This document shows positions 35,355 through 43,888 of a stretch of DNA of 64,000 bases, in pieces. Made by a program: the position numbers and the translations under genes. Source of the stretch: Anaeromyxobacter sp. Fw109-5. Lineage in GTDB: Bacteria > Myxococcota > Myxococcia > Myxococcales > Anaeromyxobacteraceae. Under the pieces are notes generated by a model. The model saw only the letters and a list, made by a program, of their open reading frames with translations. It was not told where the DNA came from and did not search any database. Location: NCBI RefSeq assembly GCF_000017505.1, contig NC_009675.1, positions 124,001 to 188,000 on the forward strand. The letters run 5' to 3'. How positions within the stretch are numbered: the first letter of the stretch is position 1; the number at the start of each line of letters is the position of its first letter.

Positions 35355-37859
35355 ATGGCTCCCTTTCACGCGCGGAACGGCGCGGGCGAACTGCTCGCGC
35401 GCTACAGCTTCCTCGAGCCGCTGCTCGCCGGCCGGCGCGTGCTGGAGGTGGGCGCCGCGGCGGCGACGGACGGGGTGACCGCGCTCTTCCTCGCGGAGCG
35501 CGGCGCGGCGGCGGTGCTGTCGATCGCCGACGCCGAGCCGGAGCTGGCGGCGGCGCGCGAGGCGGGCCACCACCCCTTCGTGCAGTTCCGCGCCGCCGCG
35601 GCCGAGGCGCTCCGCCCCGGCACGTTCGACCTCGCGCTGGTCGCCGACGGCGCGGCCCTCGCCCGGGACCCGGCCCGCCTCGCGGCGCTCCGCCGGCTCC
35701 TCGCGCCGGGCGGCCGGCTCGTGACGGCGCTCCCGGCCGGCGGCGTCGGCCTCGCCGACCTCGCCGGCGAGCCGCCCGCCCCGGACGCGCCGCCGTACGA
35801 GGCGTTCGTGGCGGCGCTCGCGGATCAGTTCCCGCTCGTGGAGGTCGCGACGCAGTCGGCGACGGTCGGCTGGGTGCTCGCGCTCGCCGGCGAGGGGGAG
35901 GACGACGAGCCCGACGTGGCGATGGACGGCACGCTCGCCGGGACGCCGGAGACCGCCGCCTACGTCGCCGTCTGCGGCGACGAGCCGTGCGGGCTCGCGG
36001 GGCTCGCGGTGGTCGCCTTGCCGGTGACGCCGCTCGCGGACGGCGCGCGGGCCGCCGCCGGCGCCGTCGCCGCCGCGCGCGAGGCGCTCGCGACGGCCGA
36101 GGCGCAGCGTGCGCTCGCCGCCGGGGAGGCGGCGCAGGCGGCGGCCGAGCGGGACGCCGCCGCGAGCGAGCGCGCCGCGGAGCGGGCCGCGCGCGCCGAG
36201 TCGGACGCCGCGCGGGCGGCGCTCGCGGCGGAGGTGAACGACGCGCGCGCGGCGGCGGAGGCGGCCGACGCGGCGCTCGCGCCGACGCGGATGGCGGCCG
36301 AGGCCGCCCGGGCCCGGGCGGCCGAGCTCGAGGCGCTCCTGGAGGAGGAGCGCGAGGGCGCGCTCGAGCTGCGCGCCGCGGTCGATCGCGTGCGCGCGGC
36401 GGAGGCGGAGCACGCGCGAGAGACGCGGGAGGCGCGCGCCGGCCTGGAGGCCGCGCGCGCCGAGGCCCAGGCGGCGAAGAGCGGCCTCGACGCCGCGCTC
36501 GCCCGCGCCATCGCCGCGGAGACGCGCGCGGCGGAGCTGGAGGAGGCGGGCGACGAGCTCGCCGCTGCGCGGGCGGAGGCGGCCGGGCGGCTCGAGGCGG
36601 TGGAGGCCGCGCTCCACGCGGCGGACGCGGAGCGCGACGCGGCCCGGGCCGAGCTCGACGCGGGCCGCGCCGAGCGCGACGCGGCCCGGACCGAGCTCGA
36701 GGCAGCGCGGGCCGAGCGCGACGCGGCCCGGACCGAGCTCGAGGCAGCGCGGACCGAGCGCGACGCCGCGCGGACGGCGGAGCGCGACTCCCGCGCCGGG
36801 CGCGAGGCCGAGGGGGCCGAGCTGGAGCGGGTGCGCACGGCGCTCGAGGCCGCGGAGCGGGAGCGGGCGCGCCAGGCCGCGGAGGCGGAGGCCGCGCGGT
36901 GCGACCGCGAGCGGATGCGGGAGGAGGCCGCGTCGGTGCGCGAGCGGCTCGCGGCGCTGGAGGAGGGGACGGTCGCGCGCGACGCGGAGGGCGCCCGGCT
37001 GGCGGAGGCCGCGGCGCGGGCGCAGGAGGCGGTCGCCGCCGCGCAGTCGGCGCGCGAGCTGCTCGAGGCGCAGGTGGCGGAGCTGGGCGCGCGCCTCGAG
37101 GCCGAGGCGGAGCGGCTCCGCATCGCGGAGGCGCGCGTGGCCGAGGCGCAGGCGCGGTCGGAGGTCGTCGCGGGGGTCGAGGCGCGGGCGCGCGAGGCGG
37201 AGGAGGCGCTCCGCGCCGCGGAGGGGCGGGCCCAGGCGGCGGAGCGGCGGGCGGAGGAGCTCGAGGCGCGCGCGGCCGGGGCGGCCGAGCTCGCGGGGGA
37301 CGCCGAGGCCCGCGTGCTCGCGGCGGAGCGCGCGGCGTCGGAGCGCGAGCGCGAGCTCTCCGCCGCGCGCGGCGCGGCCGAGGAGCGGGCGCGCGCCGCG
37401 GAGACCGAGCTCGCACGGCTGCGGGAGAGCGCCGAGGCGGCGGGCGCGGAGGCGGCGTCGCTCGAGGCCGAGCTGCAGGCCGCGCGCTGGGAGCGGGACG
37501 AGCTCGCCGAGAAGCTCCGCGCGGCGCCCGCAGGAGGGGACGCCACGCCGGACGGCGCCGGGGAGGACGCGGCCCGGTTGCGCGACGCGCTCGCCGAGGC
37601 GCTCCGGCGCGCCGCCGACGCCGAGGCCGCGGCGGTGGCCGCGCGGGCCACCGCTCCCGAGGGAGCCGCCGAGGGCGCCGCGGACGCGCTGCGGGCCGCC
37701 TCCGTCGAGCGCGACGCGCTCGCCGCGCAGCTCGCGGAGCGCGACCAGAAGATCGCGCGGCTGCAGCGCGAGGTGGCAGACAAGACCGATCGGCTGGGGC
37801 GCCTCGCGCGCGAGATGGGAGAGCTGAAGGCGAGGGGCGCGGGCAAGCTCTGGGGGTAG
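35355..37859 (+). CDS. Large coiled-coil protein with N-terminal methyltransferase-like domain
   Basis: 834 residues. Residues 1 to about 215 resemble a Rossmann methyltransferase: motif I-like RVLEVGAAAATDGVTALFLA, an acidic position in SIADAEPE and LRRLLAPGGRLVTALP after strand 4. The glycine pattern of motif I (E-x-G-x-G-x-G) is degraded to EVGAAAA, so SAM binding is doubtful. Residues about 225-825 are an almost continuous heptad-like Ala/Glu/Arg coiled coil, including 14-residue repeats ERDAARTELEAAR. The C-terminus is KARGAGKLWG. The pseudo-enzyme head plus long coiled coil recalls the layout of myxobacterial polarity proteins such as AglZ/FrzS, which carry a receiver-like head. No function can be assigned. 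Confidence 0.75.
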   Translation: MAPFHARNGAGELLARYSFLEPLLAGRRVLEVGAAAATDGVTALFLAERGAAAVLSIADAEPELAAAREAGHHPFVQFRAAAAEALRPGTFDLALVADGAALARDPARLAALRRLLAPGGRLVTALPAGGVGLADLAGEPPAPDAPPYEAFVAALADQFPLVEVATQSATVGWVLALAGEGEDDEPDVAMDGTLAGTPETAAYVAVCGDEPCGLAGLAVVALPVTPLADGARAAAGAVAAAREALATAEAQRALAAGEAAQAAAERDAAASERAAERAARAESDAARAALAAEVNDARAAAEAADAALAPTRMAAEAARARAAELEALLEEEREGALELRAAVDRVRAAEAEHARETREARAGLEAARAEAQAAKSGLDAALARAIAAETRAAELEEAGDELAAARAEAAGRLEAVEAALHAADAERDAARAELDAGRAERDAARTELEAARAERDAARTELEAARTERDAARTAERDSRAGREAEGAELERVRTALEAAERERARQAAEAEAARCDRERMREEAASVRERLAALEEGTVARDAEGARLAEAAARAQEAVAAAQSARELLEAQVAELGARLEAEAERLRIAEARVAEAQARSEVVAGVEARAREAEEALRAAEGRAQAAERRAEELEARAAGAAELAGDAEARVLAAERAASERERELSAARGAAEERARAAETELARLRESAEAAGAEAASLEAELQAARWERDELAEKLRAAPAGGDATPDGAGEDAARLRDALAEALRRAADAEAAAVAARATAPEGAAEGAADALRAASVERDALAAQLAERDQKIARLQREVADKTDRLGRLAREMGELKARGAGKLWG
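36627..36779 (+). repeat. 42-bp tandem repeats in the coiled-coil gene
   Basis: Unit 1 (36627-36668) is diverged. Units 2 (36669-36710) and 3 (36711-36752) are identical over 42 bp. A partial fourth starts at 36753. Each encodes 14 residues, that is two heptads, so copy-number change would lengthen or shorten the coil in register. Confidence 0.8.
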
Positions 37860-37983
37860 GGCCGGGCGAGGGAGACTCGCGCCTCCGCGAGGCGGGCGCG
37901 GGGTGGCCGCAGCGCGCCCGCGGACGCACATCGCCGCCGTCGAGCGAGCAGGCAGGCGTTCGCTCGGTCGCCCGGCGGGGTGC

Positions 37984-37989
37984 TATCGT
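37984..37989 (+). promoter_or_regulatory. -10 box of the PilZ gene
   Basis: TATCGT, 9 nt before ATG 37999. No Shine-Dalgarno; predicts a leaderless transcript. Confidence 0.45.
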
Positions 37990-37998
37990 CCTCGTCCC

Positions 37999-38541
37999 AT
38001 GAGCGTCCCCCGTCGCTACGAGCGGATCGACATCGAGCTCCCCTGCCGTCTCTTCATCCCGGGGGAGGTCGGGCTCCGCTTCGAGGCGTTCTGCACCTCG
38101 CAGAACCTCGGCCTCGGGGGCCTGTTCGTCACCTCGAGCTTCCTGCTGCGCGCCGGCCTCGAGCTGTACGTGGAGCTCGCGCTCCCCGACGGCCCGCTCG
38201 CCATCCGCTCGCGCATCGCCCACGTCGTGCCGCACGGCGACCGCGCTCACCCCACGGGCATGGGGATCGAGTTCCTCGACGTCGACGCGCACGGCCGGGA
38301 GACGCTGCTCCGCTACTTCACCCCCGCGCGCTACACCAGCTTCTACGAGGCGTTCATCGCGGAGTTCCCGCACCTCGACGAGACGGTGCCGCTGCGCGAC
38401 GTCTCGCTCGTCCTGAACCTGTGGGAGGAGTGGAAGATCCGCGGCGAGGGCGGGCCGCTCTCCACCGCCTCGGGGGCGCCCCCCGCGCCCGCGCTCGGCG
38501 AGGGCACCACGGACGCCCGCGGCGTGCGCTCGCGTCGCTAG
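37999..38541 (+). CDS. PilZ domain protein (myxobacterial type)
   Basis: 180 residues. The PilZ barrel covers about 3-105, with basic motif RRYERID at the N-terminus and the second motif in the form SQNLGLGGLFV, the variant found in the expanded PilZ family of myxobacteria. Both c-di-GMP contact motifs are present, although Ser of the classical D/NxSxxG is Gly here, so binding is likely but not certain. The tail after about 150 is Pro/Ala-rich. It lies directly upstream of GH57 and an FHA-GGDEF protein. Confidence 0.85.
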   Translation: MSVPRRYERIDIELPCRLFIPGEVGLRFEAFCTSQNLGLGGLFVTSSFLLRAGLELYVELALPDGPLAIRSRIAHVVPHGDRAHPTGMGIEFLDVDAHGRETLLRYFTPARYTSFYEAFIAEFPHLDETVPLRDVSLVLNLWEEWKIRGEGGPLSTASGAPPAPALGEGTTDARGVRSRR

Positions 38542-38562
38542 GCGAGGGGCCCGCTCCGCCGT

Positions 38563-38568
38563 TACGGT
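38563..38568 (+). promoter_or_regulatory. -10 box of the GH57 gene
   Basis: TACGGT, 8 nt before ATG 38577. No Shine-Dalgarno. Confidence 0.4.
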
Positions 38569-38576
38569 TCTGCTCG

Positions 38577-40745
38577 ATGCAGAAGGCACGGCTCGCGCTC
38601 CTGTGGCACATGCACCAGCCGCCCTACCGCGACGCGGACACGGGCGAGTACCTGCTCCCCTGGGTCCGGTTGCACGCCACCCGCGCGTACAACGACATGG
38701 CGTGGATGCTGGAGCGCCACCCCGCGCTCCGCTGCACCGTCAACTTCACACCGATCCTGCTCGAGCAGCTCGAGGACTACGTCGCCGGCCGCGCGCGCGA
38801 CCGCTTCCTCGAGCTCAGCGCGCGCCCCGCGAGCGAGCTCGGGCACGACGAGCGCAGCGCGGTGGTGCGGGGCTTCTTCATGGTGGACTGGGGCCGCAAC
38901 GTGCGCCCGGTCCCGCGCTACTGGGAGCTCCTCCACAAGCGCGGCCAGGACCTGGGCGACCGTGATCCCCGGCGGCTCGCCGCCGGGTTCTCCGACGCGG
39001 ACCTCACCGATCTGCAGGTGCACTTCAACCTCGCCTGGATGGGCTTCGGCGCGCTCGCGGACGACGAGGGGCTGCGGGCGCTGCGGGAGAAGGGGCGCGA
39101 CTTCGACCGGGCCGACGTCGCCTACCTGCTCGAGGCCCAGCGGCGGATCCTCGCCGGCGTCGTCCCGCGCTGGACGCGGCTCGCGGAGCGCGGCCAGGTC
39201 GAGCTCTCCACGACGCCCTACTACCACCCGATCCTGCCGCTCCTCTGCGACAGCGACGCGGCGCGCAGGGCCTTGCCGCACCTCCCGCTCCCGCCACGCT
39301 TCGCGCACCCGGAGGACGCCCGCTGGCACGTGCGGGAGGCGCTCGCGAGCCACGAGCGCCGGTTCGGCCATCGGCCCGCCGGGATGTGGCCGGCCGAGGG
39401 ATCGGTCTCGCCCGAGGCGGTGGAGGTGCTCGCGCGCGAGGGGGTCCGCTGGGCCGCGAGCGACGAGGGCGTGCTGCTCCACTCGCTCCCGCCGACCGCG
39501 CCGCGGCTCGCCTCGGTCTACCGGCCCTGGCGCATCGCCGCGGGCGAGGGGCGCGAGCTCACCATGCTCTTTCGCGATCGCGCGCTGTCGGACGCCATCG
39601 GCTTCACCTACGCGGGCGTGCCGGCGCAGGAGGCGGCGGGCGACTTCGTCGCGAACGTCGGCGCGATCGCGCGGGCGTGGGAGGCGGAGCGGCTCCCGGG
39701 CCGGCCCACGGTGGGCGTCTTCTTGGACGGGGAGAACGCCTGGGAGCACTACCCCGAGAGCGGCCGGGAGTTCCTGGACCGGCTCTACGGCGGGCTCGCC
39801 GTGAGCGACGCGATCGAGACGGTCACCCTCTCGGAGGCGACCGCGGACGCCGAGAGCGGCATCGTCACGCGCATCCACTCCGGCTCCTGGATCGAGGCCT
39901 CCTACCGCGTCTGGATCGGGCACGCCGAGGACCGCCACGCCTGGACCGCGCTCGGCCGCGCGCGCGCGGCGCTGGCGGAGGCGGAGCGCCAGGGGAGCGT
40001 GGACGCGGGCCGGCTGGAGCAGGCGCGCCGGCACCTCCACGCCGCCGAGGCGTCGGACTGGTTCTGGTGGTACGGCGACGACTTCTCGACCGACCTGGGC
40101 GCCGAGTTCGACGGGCTGTTCCGCGGGCACGTGGTGCGGGCGTGCCTCCTCATCGGCGCGACCCCGCCGGCGGAGGTGCTCGAGCCCATCAAGCGCGTGG
40201 CCCCCGGCGCCGAGGCGCGCGCGGCGCGCGAGCCCACGGCGCTGCTCGCCCCGCGCATCGACGGCCGCGAGACCACCTTCTTCGAGTGGGCGGGCGCGGG
40301 GGTCCACCGGCCGGGCCAGCACCGCGGCTCGATGTTCGGGGGCGCGCAGGCCTTCCGCGAGCTCCACTTCGGCTTCGGCCTCGACGCGCTCTACCTGCGG
40401 CTCGATCCGGCCGAGTCGCCGGCGCGCAGCGCCGAGGTGGTGAGCCACGTCCGCGTCGTCATCCTGGCGGGCGAGCGGCAGGCGACCGTGGAGCTCGCCG
40501 TCGTGCCGGACGGCGCGGTCCGCCCTGGGCGCGCGGCCGCAGCCGAGCTCGGCGAGGCGGCCTTCGGGAAGGTGCTGGAGGCGCGCCTCCCGTTCGCCGC
40601 GCTCGGACTCGTCCCCGGCGGCGAGGTCGCCCTCGGCGTCCACGCGGTGCGCGGCGAGGTCGAGGTCGAGCGGCTCCCCCGCCACGGGTTCGTGAGGTTC
40701 ACCGTCCCGGACGCCGACTTCGAGCGCGTCCACTGGAAGGTGTAG
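38577..40745 (+). CDS. Glycoside hydrolase family 57 protein
   Basis: 722 residues. Family 57 acts on alpha-glucans (amylase, 4-alpha-glucanotransferase or branching activity). Conserved region 1 is HMHQPPY (residues 11-17). The GMWPAEGSVSPE segment carries candidate nucleophile Glu274. FLDGENAWEHY carries candidate acid/base Asp384. The C-terminal part of about 200 residues is beta-rich (FEWAGAGVHRPGQ, LHFGFGLDALYLRLD). Substrate specificity cannot be read from sequence. Neighbouring glgA and galT suggest glycogen remodelling. It is followed 6 nt later by the FHA-GGDEF gene, so they are probably co-transcribed. Confidence 0.92.
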   Translation: MQKARLALLWHMHQPPYRDADTGEYLLPWVRLHATRAYNDMAWMLERHPALRCTVNFTPILLEQLEDYVAGRARDRFLELSARPASELGHDERSAVVRGFFMVDWGRNVRPVPRYWELLHKRGQDLGDRDPRRLAAGFSDADLTDLQVHFNLAWMGFGALADDEGLRALREKGRDFDRADVAYLLEAQRRILAGVVPRWTRLAERGQVELSTTPYYHPILPLLCDSDAARRALPHLPLPPRFAHPEDARWHVREALASHERRFGHRPAGMWPAEGSVSPEAVEVLAREGVRWAASDEGVLLHSLPPTAPRLASVYRPWRIAAGEGRELTMLFRDRALSDAIGFTYAGVPAQEAAGDFVANVGAIARAWEAERLPGRPTVGVFLDGENAWEHYPESGREFLDRLYGGLAVSDAIETVTLSEATADAESGIVTRIHSGSWIEASYRVWIGHAEDRHAWTALGRARAALAEAERQGSVDAGRLEQARRHLHAAEASDWFWWYGDDFSTDLGAEFDGLFRGHVVRACLLIGATPPAEVLEPIKRVAPGAEARAAREPTALLAPRIDGRETTFFEWAGAGVHRPGQHRGSMFGGAQAFRELHFGFGLDALYLRLDPAESPARSAEVVSHVRVVILAGERQATVELAVVPDGAVRPGRAAAAELGEAAFGKVLEARLPFAALGLVPGGEVALGVHAVRGEVEVERLPRHGFVRFTVPDADFERVHWKV

Positions 40746-40751
40746 CGCGGC

Positions 40752-41618
40752 ATGACCGGCGACCCGACGCGCATCCGGCCTCCCTCGCCCGGCGCGTCGG
40801 CCGCGGGCTCGGCCCGCCTCGTGTTCGTCGAGGGCGCCGAGCTGCTCGGGGTGAGCCTCCCGCTGGACCGCGAGGCGGTGCTCGGACGCGAGGCGGGCTG
40901 CGCGCTCCGCCTGCCCGCCGACGACGTGTCGCGGCGGCACGCGCGGATCGCGCCGGCGGACGGCGGCCACGTCGTCGAGGATCTCGGCTCGACCAACGGG
41001 ACCTTCGTGAACGGCGAGGCGGTGACGGCGCGCCGGCTCGCGAGCGGCGACCGCATCCGCGTCGGTCCCTTCGTGGCGCGCTACCTCGCCGCCGGGGACG
41101 AGGCCGCGCGCGAGCTGGAGGCGCTCGCGGCGCTGGCGCGGCGCGATCCGCTCACCGGCCTCGCGAACCGGCGGGCGTTCGAGGAGGCCCTCGCGCGGGA
41201 GGTGGCGCGGGCCGCCCGCGAGGGCGGGCCGCTCGCGGCCATCGCCCTCGACGTGGATCACTTCAAGCGCGTGAACGACGGGTACGGGCACGCCGCGGGT
41301 GACGCGGTGCTCGTCGAGGTGGCCGCGCGCGCGGCGCAGGGGCTCCGCGCGAGCGATCTCCTCGCGCGGGTGGGAGGCGAGGAGCTCGCGGCGTTGCTGC
41401 CCGGCGCGACCCTCGAGGCGGCGGCGGAGGCGGCGGAGCGGATCCGCGCCCGCGTCGCGGGCGCGCCCATCGCCGCCGGCGAGCTGCGCCTTCGGGTGAC
41501 CCTCTCCGCCGGCTGCGCGGCGCTCGGGCCGGGGGAGGACGGGGCGACGCTCCTCGCCCGCGCCGACGCGAGGCTCTACGAGGCGAAGCGGGCGGGGCGG
41601 GACCGCGTCGCGGGCTGA
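40752..41618 (+). CDS. FHA-GGDEF diguanylate cyclase
   Basis: 288 residues. An N-terminal FHA domain (about 22-115: VLGREAGCALRLPADDVSRRHARI, DLGSTNGTFVNG), which binds phosphothreonine, fused to a GGDEF domain (about 125-288: RRDPLTGLANRRAFEE, DVDHFKRVNDGYGHAAGD, active site GGEEL). GGEEL is an accepted active form. No RxxD inhibitory site is seen directly before the active site. It probably makes c-di-GMP under Ser/Thr kinase control and lies two genes from a PilZ receptor. Confidence 0.94.
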   Translation: MTGDPTRIRPPSPGASAAGSARLVFVEGAELLGVSLPLDREAVLGREAGCALRLPADDVSRRHARIAPADGGHVVEDLGSTNGTFVNGEAVTARRLASGDRIRVGPFVARYLAAGDEAARELEALAALARRDPLTGLANRRAFEEALAREVARAAREGGPLAAIALDVDHFKRVNDGYGHAAGDAVLVEVAARAAQGLRASDLLARVGGEELAALLPGATLEAAAEAAERIRARVAGAPIAAGELRLRVTLSAGCAALGPGEDGATLLARADARLYEAKRAGRDRVAG

Positions 41619-41652
41619 GGAGCACGGGGCTGCGCGGCCGCCCGCCCCGGGT

Positions 41653-41658
41653 TATCCT
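41653..41658 (+). promoter_or_regulatory. -10 box of the MFS gene
   Basis: TATCCT, 9 nt before GTG 41668. No Shine-Dalgarno. Confidence 0.45.
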
Positions 41659-41667
41659 CCCGGACCC

Positions 41668-42828
41668 GTGAAGAACCGGTCCGCGCTCGCGATCCTCTTC
41701 GTCATCGTCTTCATCGATCTGCTCGGCTTCGGGATGGTCATCCCCGTGATGCCGCTCTACGCCGAGCGGCTCGGCGCGTCGGAGGCCTGGACCGGGCTCC
41801 TCTCCGCGGGGTACTCGGCGATGCAGTTCGTGTTCGCGCCGATCTGGGGCCGCCTCTCCGACCGGGTCGGGCGCCGCCCGGTGCTGCTCGTGTCCATCGC
41901 CATGACCGCGGTGGCCTTCGCCCTGTACGGGCTGGCGGGCACGTTCGCGATGCTGCTCGTCTCCCGCCTGTTCGCCGGCGCCGCCACCGCCAACATCGCC
42001 ATCGCGCGGGCGTTCGTGGCCGACGTCACCCCTCCCGAGGGGCGCGCGCGGGGGATGGGCATCATCGGCGCGGCGTTCGGCCTCGGCTTCGTGCTCGGGC
42101 CGGCGCTCGGCGGAGTTCTCTCCCAGTATTCCCTGTCGCTCCCGGGCTTCGCCGCGGCCGGCCTCGCGGCCGCAAACGGGATCGCCGCCTGGGCCATCCT
42201 CCCCGAGCCGGAGCACCGCTACTCGGTGGACCGGCGGCGGCGGTTCGCCGCGATGCGCGAGGAGCTCGGCCGGCCCGGCATCCGCCGCATCATCGGCATC
42301 TACTTCGTCACGATCCTGGCCTTCAGCGCGATGGAGGCGACCTACGCGTTCCTGGCGAAGCAGCGCTACGGGCTCGCCGAGTCCGCCGTCTCCTACGTGT
42401 TCGCCTACATCGGCGTGCTGCTCGTGCTGGTGCAAGGGGGACTCATCGGGCGGCTGTCGCGGCGCTTCGGCGAGAAGCGGCTGCTCGTCACCGGGCTCGT
42501 GCTGCAGGCGCTGGCGCTCGCGGCGCTCCCGTTCGCGGGGACGGTTCCGGGGCTGCTCGTCGCGACCGCCCCGCTGGCCGTCGGCGCGGGCCTCACCCAG
42601 CCCACGCTCTCGGCCCTCCTCTCGCGGTTCGCCCGCGCGGAGGACCAGGGCGGCACCCTCGGGATCGGCGAGTCCGCCGCCGCCTTCGGCCGCATCCTCG
42701 GTCCAGAGGCGGGGACGTGGACCTTCGGGCAGTGGTCGATCGCGTTCCCGTACCTGGGCGGCGCGGCGCTGATGGCGTTCGCGGCGGCCATCGGCGTGAC
42801 CGTGCGCCCCGCGGGCGAGGAGAGGTGA
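41668..42828 (+). CDS. Major facilitator superfamily transporter (TetA-like)
   Basis: 386 residues with about 12 TM helices. The loop 2-3 motif GRLSDRVGRRPVLL and the drug/H+ antiporter motif C (GFVLGPALGGVL) in TM5 place it among the TetA/multidrug antiporters. The substrate is unknown; sugar export is not excluded given the position between glycan genes. GTG 41668 is supported by the TATCCT box. galT starts 4 nt after its stop, so the two are co-transcribed. Confidence 0.9.
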   Translation: MKNRSALAILFVIVFIDLLGFGMVIPVMPLYAERLGASEAWTGLLSAGYSAMQFVFAPIWGRLSDRVGRRPVLLVSIAMTAVAFALYGLAGTFAMLLVSRLFAGAATANIAIARAFVADVTPPEGRARGMGIIGAAFGLGFVLGPALGGVLSQYSLSLPGFAAAGLAAANGIAAWAILPEPEHRYSVDRRRRFAAMREELGRPGIRRIIGIYFVTILAFSAMEATYAFLAKQRYGLAESAVSYVFAYIGVLLVLVQGGLIGRLSRRFGEKRLLVTGLVLQALALAALPFAGTVPGLLVATAPLAVGAGLTQPTLSALLSRFARAEDQGGTLGIGESAAAFGRILGPEAGTWTFGQWSIAFPYLGGAALMAFAAAIGVTVRPAGEER

Positions 42829-42832
42829 CGCG

Positions 42833-43834
42833 ATGCCGGACCTGCGCAGGGATCCCATCGTAGGGCGCTGGGTGATCATCGCGACCGAGCGCGCCCGGCG
42901 GCCGTCCGATCTGGTGCGTCCCGCCGAGCCCGCCAAGGCGGGGCTGTGCCCCTTCTGCCCGGGCCAGGAGGACAAGACGCCGCGCGAGGTGTACGTGGCG
43001 GGCCGGCCCCCTTCGGCGCCCGCGAACGGCCCGGGCTGGAGCGTGCGCGTCGTCCCGAACCGCTTCCCGGCCCTCAAGATCGAGGGCGACCTGGACCGCG
43101 AGGCCGAGGGCATCTACGACCGGATGAACGGGATCGGCGCGCACGAGGTGCTCGTCGAGACGCCGAACCACGAGCGGCAGATGAAGGACCTCTCGGTCCC
43201 GGAGCTCACCGAGGTCCTCTTCTCGTTCAAGGCGCGGATCCTGGACCTCCGCAACGACCTGCGCTTCCGCTACATCCTGCTCTTCAAGAACCAGGGCCAG
43301 CTCGCCGGCGCCTCGCTCGACCACGCGCACTCGCAGCTCATCGCGCTGCCGGTCGTGCCGCGCCAGGTGGTCGAGGAGATCGAGGGCGCGAAGCGCCACT
43401 ACGAGCACAAGGAGCGCTGCATCTTCTGCGACATCGTCGGCCAGGAGCGGAAGGAGCGCGCCCGGCTGGTGCACGAGAACGAGGAGTTCGTGGTGTTCGC
43501 GCCGTGGGCGCCGCGCAGCCCCTTCGAGACCTGGATCGTGCCCAAGCGGCACGAGTCGAACTTCGAGGCCGAGCCGAAGGAGCGGCTCTCGCTCTGCGCG
43601 CAGGCGCTCGGGACGACGCTGCGGCGGCTCGCGGCCGCGCTCGGCGATCCCGCCTTCAACTTCATCGTCCACTCGAACCCGCTGCGCGACGCCGCCTCCC
43701 CCTCGTACCACTGGCACATCGAGGTGATGCCGGCGCTCACCCAGGTGGCGGGGTTCGAGTGGGGCTCCGGCTTCCACATCAACCCCGTCCCGCCCGAGGA
43801 GGCCGCGGAGTTCCTCCGCGGCGTCGAGGGCTGA
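42833..43834 (+). CDS. galT: Galactose-1-phosphate uridylyltransferase family protein
   Basis: 333 residues. HIT-superfamily nucleotidyl transferase with zinc cysteines Cys39/Cys42 (CPFC), RVVPNRFPAL, and the active site His164-Ala-His166-Ser-Gln168 (DHAHSQL) in place of the usual HPHGQ. A second zinc-type CIFC follows at about 205. The C-terminal domain has YHWHIEVMP. It may use galactose-1-P/UDP-glucose, but the neighbourhood (glgA) leaves ADP-glucose or other sugar-nucleotide phosphorylase activity possible. ATG 42833. Confidence 0.88.
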   Translation: MPDLRRDPIVGRWVIIATERARRPSDLVRPAEPAKAGLCPFCPGQEDKTPREVYVAGRPPSAPANGPGWSVRVVPNRFPALKIEGDLDREAEGIYDRMNGIGAHEVLVETPNHERQMKDLSVPELTEVLFSFKARILDLRNDLRFRYILLFKNQGQLAGASLDHAHSQLIALPVVPRQVVEEIEGAKRHYEHKERCIFCDIVGQERKERARLVHENEEFVVFAPWAPRSPFETWIVPKRHESNFEAEPKERLSLCAQALGTTLRRLAAALGDPAFNFIVHSNPLRDAASPSYHWHIEVMPALTQVAGFEWGSGFHINPVPPEEAAEFLRGVEG

Positions 43835-43888
43835 GCGTCCGCCCGCGGCGGAGCGCGCACGGAAGAACGGCCGGAGCCGAGACACGCG

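Noticed and set aside
34571-38589. Very long minus-strand open frame (over 1300 codons) opposite the coiled-coil gene
   Set aside because: The product is almost only Arg/Pro/Ala. The plus strand gives a regular heptad pattern and sensible starts.
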